The notes under the pieces: model-generated
Databases searched by the model: none
Told to the model about the DNA's origin: nothing
The model's input: only the letters and a program-made list of their open reading frames with translations
Assembly (NCBI RefSeq): GCF_002858925.1
Contig: NZ_PJRS01000043.1
Location: 19,573-83,572 of the forward strand
Direction: 5' to 3'
DNA: 64,000 nucleotides
Source: Caulobacter zeae
GTDB taxonomy: Bacteria > Pseudomonadota > Alphaproteobacteria > Caulobacterales > Caulobacteraceae
Shown: in pieces, positions 36,311 to 45,875 of the stretch
How positions within the stretch are numbered: the first letter of the stretch is position 1
Layout: every line of letters begins with the position of its first letter
Made by a program: the position numbers and the translations under genes

Positions 36311-38218
36311 ATGGACATACGCCTCGCCGACCGGCTTCCGCCTTGCAACGTTCCCGATAAGGCGCCGCCGGCCGCCTGGCTCCCCGCCGAGTCCGCGATG
36401 GACATGCCCGTCCGCGAACTGTCCGCCCCCGATGTGGGCTGGCGCCGGCTGGCCCGCTCGCGGCAGCGACGGCGTCTTGGCCTAGGCGCCTTCACGATCC
36501 TGGCCTTCGCCTTCGGCCTGACGACCATGCTGGACGCCTTCACGGCCGGCGGCGTGACGCTGCTGGAATGGATCGACGCCCTGCTGGTGGCCGTGCTGCT
36601 GGCCTGGACCGGCTTTTCCTGCGCCGCCGCCCTAGGCGGTTTCCAGCTGGCCCTCAACCCCGACACCTGGGAACGGCGGTTAGACGATCCGCCGCCGCAC
36701 CTGCGCAAGAAGGTCGCCCTGCTGGCGCCGATCTACAACGAGGACGTCGCCGCCGTCTTCGCCCGCATCGAGGCCATGCGCGCCGATCTCGATCGCGAGC
36801 GGCTGTCGTCGACCTTCGACATCTTCGTGCTGAGCGACACGCGCGATCCCGACATCGCCGAGGCCGAGCGCCTGGCGGTGATCGCCGCCCGTTCGGGCCC
36901 CTCGCCCACCCGCCTCTATTATCGCCGCCGCGTGCACAACACCGACCGCAAGACCGGCAACCTGGCCGAATGGGTGCGCCGGTTCGGCGGCGCCTACGAA
37001 TGCATGGCGGTGCTCGACGCCGACAGCCTGATCAGCGCCCGCTCGCTGCGCCGCATGGCCGGTGCGATGGAGACCGATCCGGTCCTGGGCGTCCTGCAGG
37101 CCGGCACCACGATCGTCGGCCGCACCACCCTGTTCGGCCGCGCCGAGCAGTTCGCCAGCTGGGTCTACGGCCCGCTCGCCACCTGGGCCCTGGCCTGGTG
37201 GAGCGGCGCCGAGGCCAACTATTTCGGCCACAACGCCATGATCCGCACGCGCGCCTTCGCCGAGTGCTGCGGCCTGCCCCACCTGCCGGGCAAGGCCCCG
37301 TTCGGCGGCGCCATCCTCAGCCACGACTTCGTCGAGGCCGCCCTGATGCGGCGCGGCGGCTGGGCCGTGCGCATGGCCCCCTCGCTGGACGACGTGCATG
37401 AGGAGGCCCCGCCCACCATGTCGGACATGCTGGTTCGCGACCGCCGCTGGAGCCAGGGCAACCTTCAACACCTGGGCATACTGGGCGTGAAGGGCCTGCA
37501 CCCTGTCAGCCGCCTGCACCTGCTGCGCGGCGCCCTGGCCTATGCGCTGGCGCCGGTGTGGCTGCTGCTGGTGGTGCTCAGCGCCATGCTGGCCGCCTTC
37601 CCTGTCCTGGGCGGCGCGCGGGCCGAACTCTTCTTGGTCGAGGGGGCGGCGGCCGCCTTCGCCGTGTCGCTGGGCTTCCTGTTCGCACCCAAGCTGCTGG
37701 CGGTGATCCTGACCTGCAAGGAGGGCAAGGCCGGCGGCTTCGGCGGGGTCGGCCCGCTGCTGGTCTCGGTGGCCGTGGAGACGCTGCATTCGACCCTGAC
37801 CGCGCCGGCCATCCTGTTCGGCCACGCGCGCTGCCTGGTCGACATCCTGGCCGGCCGAGACTCCGGCTGGGCCGCCCAGCGACGCGAGGCCGAGGGCACG
37901 CTTTGGCGCGAGGCCCTCAAGCGCCACACGCCCGAGATCGTCGCCGGCCTCCTGCTGCTGACCTGCGCGGCCCTGGCCGGCCCCTCGCTGGGGATCTGGA
38001 TCCTGCCGGCGGCCATCGGCCTGCTGATCGCCCCGGCGGCCTCGGTGCTGACCGGCAGCGCGCGCTGGGGCCTGGCGCTGCGCAAGCGCGGCCTGCTGGT
38101 GGCGCCGTGCGAGCTGTCACCCTCGCGTCTGCTGCGGGAGGCCTACGGCCGGCCGGCCGGCCCACAGCTTCGGCTGCGAGAAGAAGAGGACAGCGCGGCG
38201 GCGATGGCCACGGCCTGA
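36311..38218 (+). CDS. mdoH: glucans biosynthesis glucosyltransferase (OpgH/MdoH)
   Basis: Inner-membrane family-2 glycosyltransferase that makes and exports the backbone of osmoregulated periplasmic glucans from UDP-glucose. It is 635 aa from the ATG at 36311 with AAAGGA eight bases upstream. Two N-terminal helices precede the GT domain, with LLAPIYNEDVA, VLSDTRDPD, MAVLDADSLI and the late RDRRWSQGNLQH motif. C-terminal helices follow. The usual partner mdoG (opgG) is not adjacent; it may lie elsewhere. Confidence 0.93.
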   Translation: MDIRLADRLPPCNVPDKAPPAAWLPAESAMDMPVRELSAPDVGWRRLARSRQRRRLGLGAFTILAFAFGLTTMLDAFTAGGVTLLEWIDALLVAVLLAWTGFSCAAALGGFQLALNPDTWERRLDDPPPHLRKKVALLAPIYNEDVAAVFARIEAMRADLDRERLSSTFDIFVLSDTRDPDIAEAERLAVIAARSGPSPTRLYYRRRVHNTDRKTGNLAEWVRRFGGAYECMAVLDADSLISARSLRRMAGAMETDPVLGVLQAGTTIVGRTTLFGRAEQFASWVYGPLATWALAWWSGAEANYFGHNAMIRTRAFAECCGLPHLPGKAPFGGAILSHDFVEAALMRRGGWAVRMAPSLDDVHEEAPPTMSDMLVRDRRWSQGNLQHLGILGVKGLHPVSRLHLLRGALAYALAPVWLLLVVLSAMLAAFPVLGGARAELFLVEGAAAAFAVSLGFLFAPKLLAVILTCKEGKAGGFGGVGPLLVSVAVETLHSTLTAPAILFGHARCLVDILAGRDSGWAAQRREAEGTLWREALKRHTPEIVAGLLLLTCAALAGPSLGIWILPAAIGLLIAPAASVLTGSARWGLALRKRGLLVAPCELSPSRLLREAYGRPAGPQLRLREEEDSAAAMATA

Positions 38219-38222
38219 CGGC

Positions 38223-39005
38223 TCAAGCTCTCCGGGCCGCGTCCTCGATCTGCGCCAGCTCCGGCGTCCAGCGCAGGTCCTGGGCCCGGCGGGCCACGGC
38301 GCCGATGACGATGAGGACCGGACCGCCGGTTCCGTCCGCCAGCAGGCGCGGCAGCGCGTCTAGGCGACCGGTCCGCAGCGACGCGGCCGGGTCTCCCGCC
38401 CGCTCGACGACCAGGGCCGGCGTGCTCGGCGCGCGACCGGCGGCGATCAGGCGGCGACCAAGCTCGGCGGCGGCCTCGCCGCCCATATAGACGGCGACCG
38501 TGGCCTCGGGATCCGACGCGGCGGCCCAGTCCTCTATGACGTCGCCGCTGCCGACTCGGGCCGTGGTGAAGATCACCCGCCGGGCCTCGCCGCGATGGGT
38601 CAGCGGGAAATTGAACTGGGCGGCCGCCGCGCTGGCGGCGGTGACGCCGGGCACGACCTCGACCGACCCGCCATGGGCGCGCAGGAACTCGGCCTCCTCG
38701 CCTACCCGGCCGAACACCGACGGATCGCCGCCCTTCAGCCGCACGACGCGCAGGCCGCGACGGGCCAGGCGCAGCATCAGGCGGTTGATCGCCTCCTGCT
38801 TCATGCTGGGTCGGCCCGAGCGCTTGCCGGTCAGGATGCGCACGCAGCCGGCGGGGGCCAGGGCGATCGCCTCGTCCGAGACCAGGGCGTCATAGAGCAA
38901 CGCCTGCGCGCTCTCCACCGCCCGGGCGGCGCGCAGGGTCATCAGGTCGACCGGGCCAGGACCGGCGCCGACCAGCAGCACGTCTCCGAGAGCAGCGTCA
39001 CGCAT
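38223..39005 (-). CDS. cobA: uroporphyrinogen-III C-methyltransferase (siroheme/cobalamin pathway)
   Basis: SAM-dependent enzyme making precorrin-2, here to supply siroheme to nitrite reductase. It is 260 aa, the single-domain form without CysG-type dehydrogenase/chelatase. Motifs include VLLVGAGPGPVDLMTLRA, LKGGDPSVFGRVGEEAE and VVPGVTAASAAAAQFNFPLTHR. Its start overlaps the nasA stop by 8 bases, so it is the last gene of the nitrate operon. Confidence 0.95.
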   Translation of the reverse strand: MRDAALGDVLLVGAGPGPVDLMTLRAARAVESAQALLYDALVSDEAIALAPAGCVRILTGKRSGRPSMKQEAINRLMLRLARRGLRVVRLKGGDPSVFGRVGEEAEFLRAHGGSVEVVPGVTAASAAAAQFNFPLTHRGEARRVIFTTARVGSGDVIEDWAAASDPEATVAVYMGGEAAAELGRRLIAAGRAPSTPALVVERAGDPAASLRTGRLDALPRLLADGTGGPVLIVIGAVARRAQDLRWTPELAQIEDAARRA

Positions 39006-41700
39006 CGGCGGTCTCCTTGGCCTTGAGGGAAGCGGCGGCGGCGATCATCCGGGCGATCTCCGGACGGCACGAGCCGCAGTTGGTTCCGGCGCCGGTGACC
39101 GCGCCGACCGCGTCGGCAGTGACCGCGCCGGCGGCGATGGCGGCGTCGACGGCCTTGGCGCCCACCTTCAGGCAGGCGCAGACCATCGGCCCCCTGTCGA
39201 CCGGCGCGCCGGGCGGGCGGCCGATCAGCAGGGCCGAGCGGGCCTCGGCGGTCAGTTGGTCGAGCGCGAACAGGTCGGCCAGCCAGTCGCGCGGCGGCAG
39301 GCGGCCGGCGGCGGTCTGGAACAGCACCGCGACCAGCTTGCCGTTCTCGATCCAGGCCTCGCGGCGCGAGCCGGCGCCGGCGTCCTCGAAGACCGTGGTC
39401 TCGCCGGTCAGCCCCTTGGTCAGGCGCTTGCGCAGGGCCTCGCGCTCGGAAGCGTCGCCACGACCGGCGAACTCGTGCAGCTGGGCGGCGTCCTGCGGGA
39501 TGCGCCGCCAGACCAAGTCCAGATTAGCCGGCGCGGCGATGGTCTCGCGGCTCAGGAAGAAGCCCTTCCAGGTCTCGCGATAGGGCCGCGCCCGGGCCGG
39601 GGTGTGCTTGAACTCCGGCTGGCCGGAAACGGGATCGAGGTTCGGCGCGATCAGATGGTTCGACTTGCCAGATGGCGCAAACGCGTCGGTCCAGTGCATG
39701 GGCATGAAAAGGCCGCCTACGCGCTGGCGGTCGGTGACCCGGGCCAGGGCGACGGCCTCGCCGCGCGCGGTCGAGACGCGGGTCAGGGCGCCGTCCTTGA
39801 TCCCGACGGCCTTGGCGTCGCGCGGATGGATCTCGACGAAGGGCTCGGGCGCGTGCCGGCAGAGGTCAGGGGCCAAGCCCGTGCGGGTCATGGTGTGCCA
39901 CTGGTCGCGGATGCGGCCGGTGTTCAGCGACATCGGGAAGGCGTCGCTGACGGCGTCGGCCGGGCCCTTGGGGCGGACCGGAACCATGCGACCGCGGCCG
40001 TCCGGCGTCTGGAAGCGGCCGTCGACGAACAGTCGCGGCGTGCCCTGGCCGTCGGCGCGGACCGGCCACTGGATCGGCGTCATGGCGGCGTAATCGTGGG
40101 GCGTCATGCTCGAGAGCCCCGAAAGGTCGAGCAGGCGCGAACCTTGGTTCTCGTATGCCGTCAGGCGCGCCCATTCGCGGAAGATCGAGGCCTGCGAGGC
40201 CCAGCCGAAACCGTCGAAGCCCATGCCCTGGGCTACGTCGGCCATGATCCGCCAGTCGGCGCGGGCCTGGCCAGGGGCCGGAAACAGCGCCCGCTGGCGC
40301 GAGATGCGACGCTCGGAGTTGGTGACCGTACCGTCCTTCTCGGCCCAGGCCAGGGCCGGCAGCTTCACATGGGCGTAGGCCGTGGTGTCGGTCTCGACGC
40401 AGTCGGAAACGACGACGAAGGGGCAAGCCTCCAGCGCCTCGCGCACCGCGCCGGCGTCGGGCAGGCTGACGGCCGGGTTGGTGGCCATCACCCAGATCGC
40501 CTTGATCTTGCCCGCACGCACCGCCTCGAACATCTCGACGGCCTTGAGGCCCGGCGCGCGGGCGGTGTGCGGCGCGCCCCAGAAGCGGGCGACGCGGTCG
40601 CGGTCCTCGGGCGCGAAGTCCATGTGACCGGCCAGGGTGTTGGCCATGCCGCCGGTCTCGCGGCCGCCCATGGCGTTGGGCTGGCCGGTGATCGAGAACG
40701 GGCAGCTTCCCGGCTTGCCGATCCGGCCCGTGGCCAGGTGGACGTTAAGGATCGCCAGCCCCTTGGCGACGCCCTGGGCCGACTGGTTGGAGCCCATCGA
40801 GAACAGGCTGACGGTCTTCGGGTTAGCGGCGAACAGGTCGTAGAAGGCCAGCAGGTCTTCGACCGCGATCCCGCAGTCGGCGGCGACGGCGGCGAGTGAC
40901 TGGTCGTCCTGCGCCAGCGCTTCGCGCACGGCGTCGATCCCGTTCACATGCTCGGCGACATAGTCGAGATCGAGCAGACCCCTGCGGTCCATCTCGGCCA
41001 GCAGGCCGTTCCATAGCCGAACGTCGGATTGCGGCGCGACGGCCAGGTGCAGGTCAGCGCCTTCGGCCGTGTCGGTGCGGCGGGGGTCGATGACCACGTG
41101 CTTCTGGCCGCGGGCCTTGGCGGCCTCCAGGCGACGGAACAGGATCGGATGGGTCCAGGCGGCGTTGTGGCCGGCGAAGACCACGAGGTCGGCCTCGTCG
41201 AGATCCTCGTAGCAGCCCGGCACCAGGTCGGCGCCGAAGGCCTGCTTGTGGGCGGCGACGGCCGAGGCCATGCAAAGACGACTGTTGGTGTCGATGTTGC
41301 CCGAGCCGATGAAGCCCTTCATCAGCTTGTTGGCGACGTAGTAGTCCTCGGTCAGCAGTTGGCCCGAGACGTAGAAGGCGACGCTGTCGCGACCGTGACG
41401 GGCGATGGTGTCGCGAAAACGCTTGGCCACCAGTGCGGTCGCCTCGCCCCAGCTCGCGACGCGGCCGTTGATCGAGGGTTCCAACAGACGACCTTGCAGG
41501 CCGACCGTGGCTCCAAGGGCCGAGCCCTTGGAGCACAGCCGGCCCTTGTTGGCCGGGTGGGCCGGGTCGCCGGACACCGCCAGCGTCCTTTCCCCGCCCA
41601 TTTGGCTCCCGCCCGCCGCGCCCGAGACGCCGCAACCGACGCCGCAATAGGGGCAGGTGGTCCTGACCGTCGTCGCGATGGCGCCGGAACCGTCGGCCAT
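38998..41700 (-). CDS. nasA: assimilatory nitrate reductase catalytic subunit (Mo-bisMGD, [4Fe-4S], C-terminal BFD domain)
   Basis: Cytoplasmic reduction of nitrate to nitrite. It is 900 aa. The N-terminal [4Fe-4S] binding motif is CPYCGVGCGV with a later Cys in RLCSKGS. Conserved molybdopterin-domain segments follow (SRLCMASAVAAHKQAFG, GSNQSAQGVAKG). A bacterioferritin-associated-ferredoxin-like [2Fe-2S] domain ends the protein (CACLKVGAKAV ... GTNCGSCRPEI). No twin-Arg signal, so cytoplasmic. It lies 4 bases after nirD and precedes cobA. Confidence 0.96.
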   Translation of the reverse strand: MADGSGAIATTVRTTCPYCGVGCGVSGAAGGSQMGGERTLAVSGDPAHPANKGRLCSKGSALGATVGLQGRLLEPSINGRVASWGEATALVAKRFRDTIARHGRDSVAFYVSGQLLTEDYYVANKLMKGFIGSGNIDTNSRLCMASAVAAHKQAFGADLVPGCYEDLDEADLVVFAGHNAAWTHPILFRRLEAAKARGQKHVVIDPRRTDTAEGADLHLAVAPQSDVRLWNGLLAEMDRRGLLDLDYVAEHVNGIDAVREALAQDDQSLAAVAADCGIAVEDLLAFYDLFAANPKTVSLFSMGSNQSAQGVAKGLAILNVHLATGRIGKPGSCPFSITGQPNAMGGRETGGMANTLAGHMDFAPEDRDRVARFWGAPHTARAPGLKAVEMFEAVRAGKIKAIWVMATNPAVSLPDAGAVREALEACPFVVVSDCVETDTTAYAHVKLPALAWAEKDGTVTNSERRISRQRALFPAPGQARADWRIMADVAQGMGFDGFGWASQASIFREWARLTAYENQGSRLLDLSGLSSMTPHDYAAMTPIQWPVRADGQGTPRLFVDGRFQTPDGRGRMVPVRPKGPADAVSDAFPMSLNTGRIRDQWHTMTRTGLAPDLCRHAPEPFVEIHPRDAKAVGIKDGALTRVSTARGEAVALARVTDRQRVGGLFMPMHWTDAFAPSGKSNHLIAPNLDPVSGQPEFKHTPARARPYRETWKGFFLSRETIAAPANLDLVWRRIPQDAAQLHEFAGRGDASEREALRKRLTKGLTGETTVFEDAGAGSRREAWIENGKLVAVLFQTAAGRLPPRDWLADLFALDQLTAEARSALLIGRPPGAPVDRGPMVCACLKVGAKAVDAAIAAGAVTADAVGAVTGAGTNCGSCRPEIARMIAAAASLKAKETADA

Positions 41701-41704
41701 GACG

Positions 41705-42058
41705 TCAGCCCGCCATCACCGGCTGGGCCATCAGGACGCGGCCGTCCTGCACCCGCACCGGCACCACTGGCGTGCAGCCCTTGCCGGCGTCGGCGCCGGT
41801 GGGCTGGCCGGTCTTCAGGTCGATGACCCAGCTGTGCAACGGGCAGGTCACGCCGTGGCCGTGGACGATGCCCTGGCTGAGCGGACCGTGCTTGTGCGGG
41901 CAGCGGTCGACCAGGGCGAAGACCTGGCCGTCGCCGGTGCGGAACACCGCCACGTCGCCCTGCGCCGTCGCCACCCGCCGCGATCCGCGCTCGGGAATGT
42001 CGGTGACGGCGCCGACGTCGTGCCAGGCCGGATCGATGTCGAAAGTCTGGATCGTCAT
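41705..42058 (-). CDS. nirD: nitrite reductase small subunit (NirD) with intact Rieske ligands
   Basis: A 117-aa Rieske-fold partner of NirB. The two ligand pairs are present as CPHKHGPLSQG and CPLHSW, so unlike E. coli NirD it should hold a [2Fe-2S] cluster. The ATG at 42058 overlaps the nirB stop by 4 bases. It is one of the tightly packed genes of the nas operon. Confidence 0.94.
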   Translation of the reverse strand: MTIQTFDIDPAWHDVGAVTDIPERGSRRVATAQGDVAVFRTGDGQVFALVDRCPHKHGPLSQGIVHGHGVTCPLHSWVIDLKTGQPTGADAGKGCTPVVPVRVQDGRVLMAQPVMAG

Positions 42059-44520
42059 TCCGCAGCCATCCCCATCGGAAGCGTCGCCATCGGCTTGAAT
42101 TCGCCGGCCTCGACGCCCTTGCTGGCGCGTTCGGCCCACGGGTCGATCTGGGCGGTTTCCTGCGATTTCACGAAGCGGGCGAAGAGCGCCGCGCGGTTGT
42201 CGAGGTCCTCGACGGTGGCCGCGTGGATCGTCTCCAAGCCGATGCGGGCCATCCACTTGTAGATCCGCTCCAGGTACCAGCCGCCCTCGCGGTACATCTG
42301 CATGACCGCCGAGATAAGCTGGATCGCCTCCTCTTCGGTGGCGACCTTGGCCAGCAGCTGCGTGCCCTGGATGTGCAGGCCGGCGGCGCCGCCGACATGG
42401 ATCTCGTAGCCGCTGTCGACGCAGATCACGCCGATGTCCTTGCAGGTCGATTCCGCGCAGTTGCGGGGGCAACCCGACACGGCCAGCTTGACCTTGGCCG
42501 GCGCCCACGAGCCCCACATGAACTTCTCGAGCTTGATGCCCAGGCCCGTGGAGTCCTGGGTGCCGAACCGGCACCATTCCGAACCCACGCAGGTCTTCAC
42601 CGTGCGCAGGCCCTTGGCGTAGGCATGGCCGCTGACCATGCCCGCAGCGTTGAGGTCGGCCCACACGGCCGGCAGGTCATCCTTCTGCACGCCCAGCAGG
42701 TCGATGCGTTGGCCGCCGGTCACCTTCACTGCTGGGATGGCGTACTTGTCGGCCACGTCGGCGATGGCGCGCAGCTCGTCGGGCGTGGTCATGCCGCCCC
42801 ACATGCGCGGAACGACCGAATAGGTGCCGTCCTTCTGGATGTTGGCGTGGACGCGCTCGTTGATGAAGCGCGACTGGCTGTCGTCGACATACACGCCCGG
42901 CCAGGCGCACAGCAGGTAGTAGTTCAGGGCCGGACGGCACGAGGCGCAGCCGTCGGGCGTGGTCCATTCCATGGCCTGCATGACCGCCGGCATGGACTTC
43001 AGGTCCTGGGCCAGGATCGTCTCGCGGACCGCGCCGTGCGGGTGCGAGGTGCACTTGCACATCGGCTTGGGCCCGGTCTGGACCTTGAAGCCGTCGCCGA
43101 GCGTGGCCTTGATGACCTGTTCGACCAGCGGCGTGCACGAGCCGCACGAGGCCGAGGCCTTGGTGACGGCCCGCACGTCGTCCAGCGTGGTCAGGCCCTG
43201 GGCGGTGATGGCCGAGGTGATCGCACCCTTGCAGACGCCGTTGCAGCCGCAGATCTCCTGCGTGTCGGGCATGGCCGCAACGGCCGCGCTAGGGTCCAGG
43301 CCGGACAGCCCCTCCGTGATCGCCTGGCCGAAGATGATGGTGTCGCGGATCTCGGCGACATCGGTCCCGGCCTTCATCAGGTCGAAGTACCAGCCGCCGT
43401 CGGCCGCATCGCCGAACAGGACCGCGCCGGCGACCCGGCCGTCCTCGATGACCACGCGCTTGTAGACGCCGCGAGCGGCGTCACGGAACACGATGTCCTC
43501 GCAGCCCTCGCCGCCGGCGAACTTGCCGGCCGAGAAGACGTCGACGCCGGAGACCTTCAGGCGGGTCGACAGCACCGAGCCCTGATAGGCGCCCTCGCCG
43601 TCGGTCAGTTCCTCGGCAAGAGCCCGGCACATGTCCCAGATGGGAGCGACCAGGCCGTAGCAGTTGCCGCGGTGCTCGACGCATTCGCCGACCGAGAACA
43701 CCGCCGGATCGGAGGTGCGCATGGCGTCGTCGACGATGATGCCGCGGTTGACCTGTAGGCCAGAGGCCTTGGCCAAGGTGGCGTTCGGGCGGATACCGAC
43801 AGCCATCACCAGGATGTCGCAAGGCAGGATGCGGCCGTCCTTCAGCTTCAGACCGGTGACCTTGCCGTCCTCGCCGACGATGGCTTCGGAGTGGGCGCCG
43901 AGCACGGTCTCGACGCCGCGCTCCAGCAGGGCCTCGCGCAGCAGGTAGCCAGCGCTCTCGTCCAGCTGGCGCTCCATCAGCACGTCCATCAGATGGACGA
44001 CGGTTGCGCCCATGCCGCGGCGGGCCAGGCCGTAGGCGGCCTCAAGGCCCAGCAAGCCGCCGCCGATCACCACGGCGCGGGCGCCAGGCTTGGCCGAGGC
44101 GGCGATCATCGCGTCGACGTCGTCGAGGTCGCGGAAGGTGACCACGCCGGACAGGTCGGCGCCCGGCAGCGGCAGGCGGAACGGATCCGAGCCGGTGGCC
44201 AGGATCAGCTTGTCGTAGGCGACCTCGAGGCCGCCCTCGGCGATCACCTTGCGGCCCTCCAGGTCGACCCCGGTGACCCAGCGGCCGGCGTGCAGGGTGA
44301 TGCCGTTGTCGCGGTACCAGGCCTCGTCGTTGATGACGATGTCGTCGAAGGTCTTCTCGCCCGCCAGGACCGGCGAAAGCATGATGCGGTTGTAGTTCAC
44401 CCGCGGCTCGGCGCCGAAGATGGCGATCTCGTAGCGCTCGGGATCGCGCTTGAGGATTTCCTCGACCGCCCGGCAACCGGCCATGCCGTTGCCGATGACG
44501 ACCAGCTTTTCCTTGGTCAT
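42055..44520 (-). CDS. nirB: NAD(P)H nitrite reductase large subunit (NirB)
   Basis: Cytoplasmic reduction of nitrite to ammonium with FAD, [2Fe-2S], [4Fe-4S] and siroheme. It is 821 aa. The FAD/NAD domains begin LVVIGNGMAGCRAVEEIL. Two BFD-like [2Fe-2S] segments are visible (CGCNGVCKGAI ... SCGSC; CKCTSHPHGAVRE ... GCASC). The siroheme/[4Fe-4S] ligands are CVGSEWCRFG and SGCPRNCAESTCKD. Starts 29 bases after the transporter. Confidence 0.97.
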   Translation of the reverse strand: MTKEKLVVIGNGMAGCRAVEEILKRDPERYEIAIFGAEPRVNYNRIMLSPVLAGEKTFDDIVINDEAWYRDNGITLHAGRWVTGVDLEGRKVIAEGGLEVAYDKLILATGSDPFRLPLPGADLSGVVTFRDLDDVDAMIAASAKPGARAVVIGGGLLGLEAAYGLARRGMGATVVHLMDVLMERQLDESAGYLLREALLERGVETVLGAHSEAIVGEDGKVTGLKLKDGRILPCDILVMAVGIRPNATLAKASGLQVNRGIIVDDAMRTSDPAVFSVGECVEHRGNCYGLVAPIWDMCRALAEELTDGEGAYQGSVLSTRLKVSGVDVFSAGKFAGGEGCEDIVFRDAARGVYKRVVIEDGRVAGAVLFGDAADGGWYFDLMKAGTDVAEIRDTIIFGQAITEGLSGLDPSAAVAAMPDTQEICGCNGVCKGAITSAITAQGLTTLDDVRAVTKASASCGSCTPLVEQVIKATLGDGFKVQTGPKPMCKCTSHPHGAVRETILAQDLKSMPAVMQAMEWTTPDGCASCRPALNYYLLCAWPGVYVDDSQSRFINERVHANIQKDGTYSVVPRMWGGMTTPDELRAIADVADKYAIPAVKVTGGQRIDLLGVQKDDLPAVWADLNAAGMVSGHAYAKGLRTVKTCVGSEWCRFGTQDSTGLGIKLEKFMWGSWAPAKVKLAVSGCPRNCAESTCKDIGVICVDSGYEIHVGGAAGLHIQGTQLLAKVATEEEAIQLISAVMQMYREGGWYLERIYKWMARIGLETIHAATVEDLDNRAALFARFVKSQETAQIDPWAERASKGVEAGEFKPMATLPMGMAAE

Positions 44521-44549
44521 GGTTCTAGCTCGTTGCGGAGGATGGGAGG

Positions 44550-45770
44550 TCAGACGCGGACGGGGGCGGCGTCGCCGTGCAGGGTCGGCCAGACGGCGCG
44601 CCAGCGGGCCTTCAGTCCGTGGAGGGCCAGCAGGGCGAACAGCGCCAGGGCCGCGAAACCCAGGAAGCCGATCTGGTAGTCACCGGTCAGCTTCTTGGCG
44701 AGGCCGAGGGTCGAGGCCAGGTAGAAGCCGCCGATGCCGCCGGTCATGCCGATCAGGCCGGTCATGACGCCGATCTCCTTGCGGAACCGCTGGGGCGCCA
44801 GCTGGAACACCGCGCCGTTGCCAGCGCCCAGGGCCAGCATCGAGAACATCAGGGCCCCCAGGGCGAACCAGGCCGTCGGCAGCTTGAAGCTGGCGACGCC
44901 CAGGCCCAGCGCCGCCAGCGCGTAGACGACGCTGAGGGTGCGCACGCCGCCGTGGCGGTCCGCCAGGGCGCCGCCGACCGGGCGGATGAACGAACCGGCA
45001 AAGACGCAGGCGGCGGTGAAGAAGCCGGCGATCACCGGATCCAGCCCGTATTCGGCGTTGAAGTAGATGGTCAGCGACGAGGCCAGGCCGACGAAGCCGC
45101 CGAAAGTGACGCCGTAGAGCAGCATCAGCCACCAGGCGTCTGGAACCTTCAGCACGTCGAGATACTCGGCCAGCTTCTTGGGCGCGGGCTGCTCGGGGGC
45201 GTCCTTGGCCAGCAGCATGTAGACGGCGAACGCCACTGCGAGAGGGATGGCGGCCAGGCCGATGACGTTCTGCCAGCCGAAGGCCTTGGCCAGCATCGGC
45301 GCGAACAGGGCGGCCAGGGCCGTGCCAGAGTTGCCGGCCCCGGCGATGCCCAGAGCCAAGCCCTGGTGCTCCTGCGGATACCAGCGCGAGGCCAGCGGCA
45401 GGGCGACGGCGAACGAGGCGCCGGCCACGCCCAGGACCACGCCCAGCGCCAGGACCTGATGGTAGTTGTGGACCCCCAGGGTCCAGGCCACGGCCAGGCC
45501 CGTCAATACGATCAACTGGCCGATCATGCCGGTCTTCTTGGGGCCGATGCGATCGACCAGGATGCCGTTGACCAGCCGCAGCAGCGCGCCGGCGAGGACC
45601 GGGATGGCGACCATCAGGCCCTTCTGGGCGGGGTCGAGACCGAAGTCCTTGGCGATGGCCACGCCCAGCGGGCCCAGGATCACCCAGACCATGAATGACA
45701 GGTCGAAATAGAGGAACGCGGCGAACAGGGTCGGCGTATGGCCGGCCTTGAGGAAGTCACGAGAGATCAT
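44550..45770 (-). CDS. narK: nitrate/nitrite transporter, MFS (NarK/NasA family)
   Basis: Twelve-helix major-facilitator protein for nitrate uptake. It is 406 aa from the ATG at 45770 (MISRDFLKAGHTPTLFAAF), the common N-terminus in the family; a frame extension upstream would run into the leader RNA and was rejected. Family segments include FMVWVILGPLGVAIA, RLVNGILVDRIGPKK and the GAGNSGTA nitrate-signature-like motif. It is the first gene after the NasT leader. Confidence 0.93.
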   Translation of the reverse strand: MISRDFLKAGHTPTLFAAFLYFDLSFMVWVILGPLGVAIAKDFGLDPAQKGLMVAIPVLAGALLRLVNGILVDRIGPKKTGMIGQLIVLTGLAVAWTLGVHNYHQVLALGVVLGVAGASFAVALPLASRWYPQEHQGLALGIAGAGNSGTALAALFAPMLAKAFGWQNVIGLAAIPLAVAFAVYMLLAKDAPEQPAPKKLAEYLDVLKVPDAWWLMLLYGVTFGGFVGLASSLTIYFNAEYGLDPVIAGFFTAACVFAGSFIRPVGGALADRHGGVRTLSVVYALAALGLGVASFKLPTAWFALGALMFSMLALGAGNGAVFQLAPQRFRKEIGVMTGLIGMTGGIGGFYLASTLGLAKKLTGDYQIGFLGFAALALFALLALHGLKARWRAVWPTLHGDAAPVRV

Positions 45771-45803
45771 GATGCGCCTCGGAGTGTTGCGTGTCTGCGA
45801 GAG

Positions 45804-45821
45804 CGAGGCGTCGTCGCCTCG
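45804..45821 (-). terminator. hairpin between leader hexaloops and narK (candidate attenuator)
   Basis: On the minus strand CGAGGCG pairs with CGCCTCG around ACGA, six bases after the second hexaloop and about 33 bases before the narK ATG. It lacks a U-run (CTCTCG follows), so intrinsic termination would be weak; it could also block ribosome access or assist Rho. It is the natural target of NasT-controlled readthrough. Confidence 0.5.
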
Positions 45822-45827
45822 TCGGGT

Positions 45828-45875
45828 GACCGCATCCGAGCGGTCGTCTCTGGCAGCCACGGACGCCGTTGTCCG
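45828..45875 (-). ncRNA. ANTAR two-hexaloop leader RNA (NasT target)
   Basis: On the minus strand, upstream of narK, two hairpins with six-base loops follow one another: CGGAC-AACGGC-GTCCG (45860-45875), whose loop has the conserved A1 and G4, and GACCGC-TCGGAT-GCGGTC (45828-45845), with G4 but T at position 1. They are 14 bases apart. This is the two-hexaloop architecture recognised by ANTAR proteins, placed exactly between nasS and the structural genes. The adjacent gene encodes the ANTAR protein. Confidence 0.78.
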
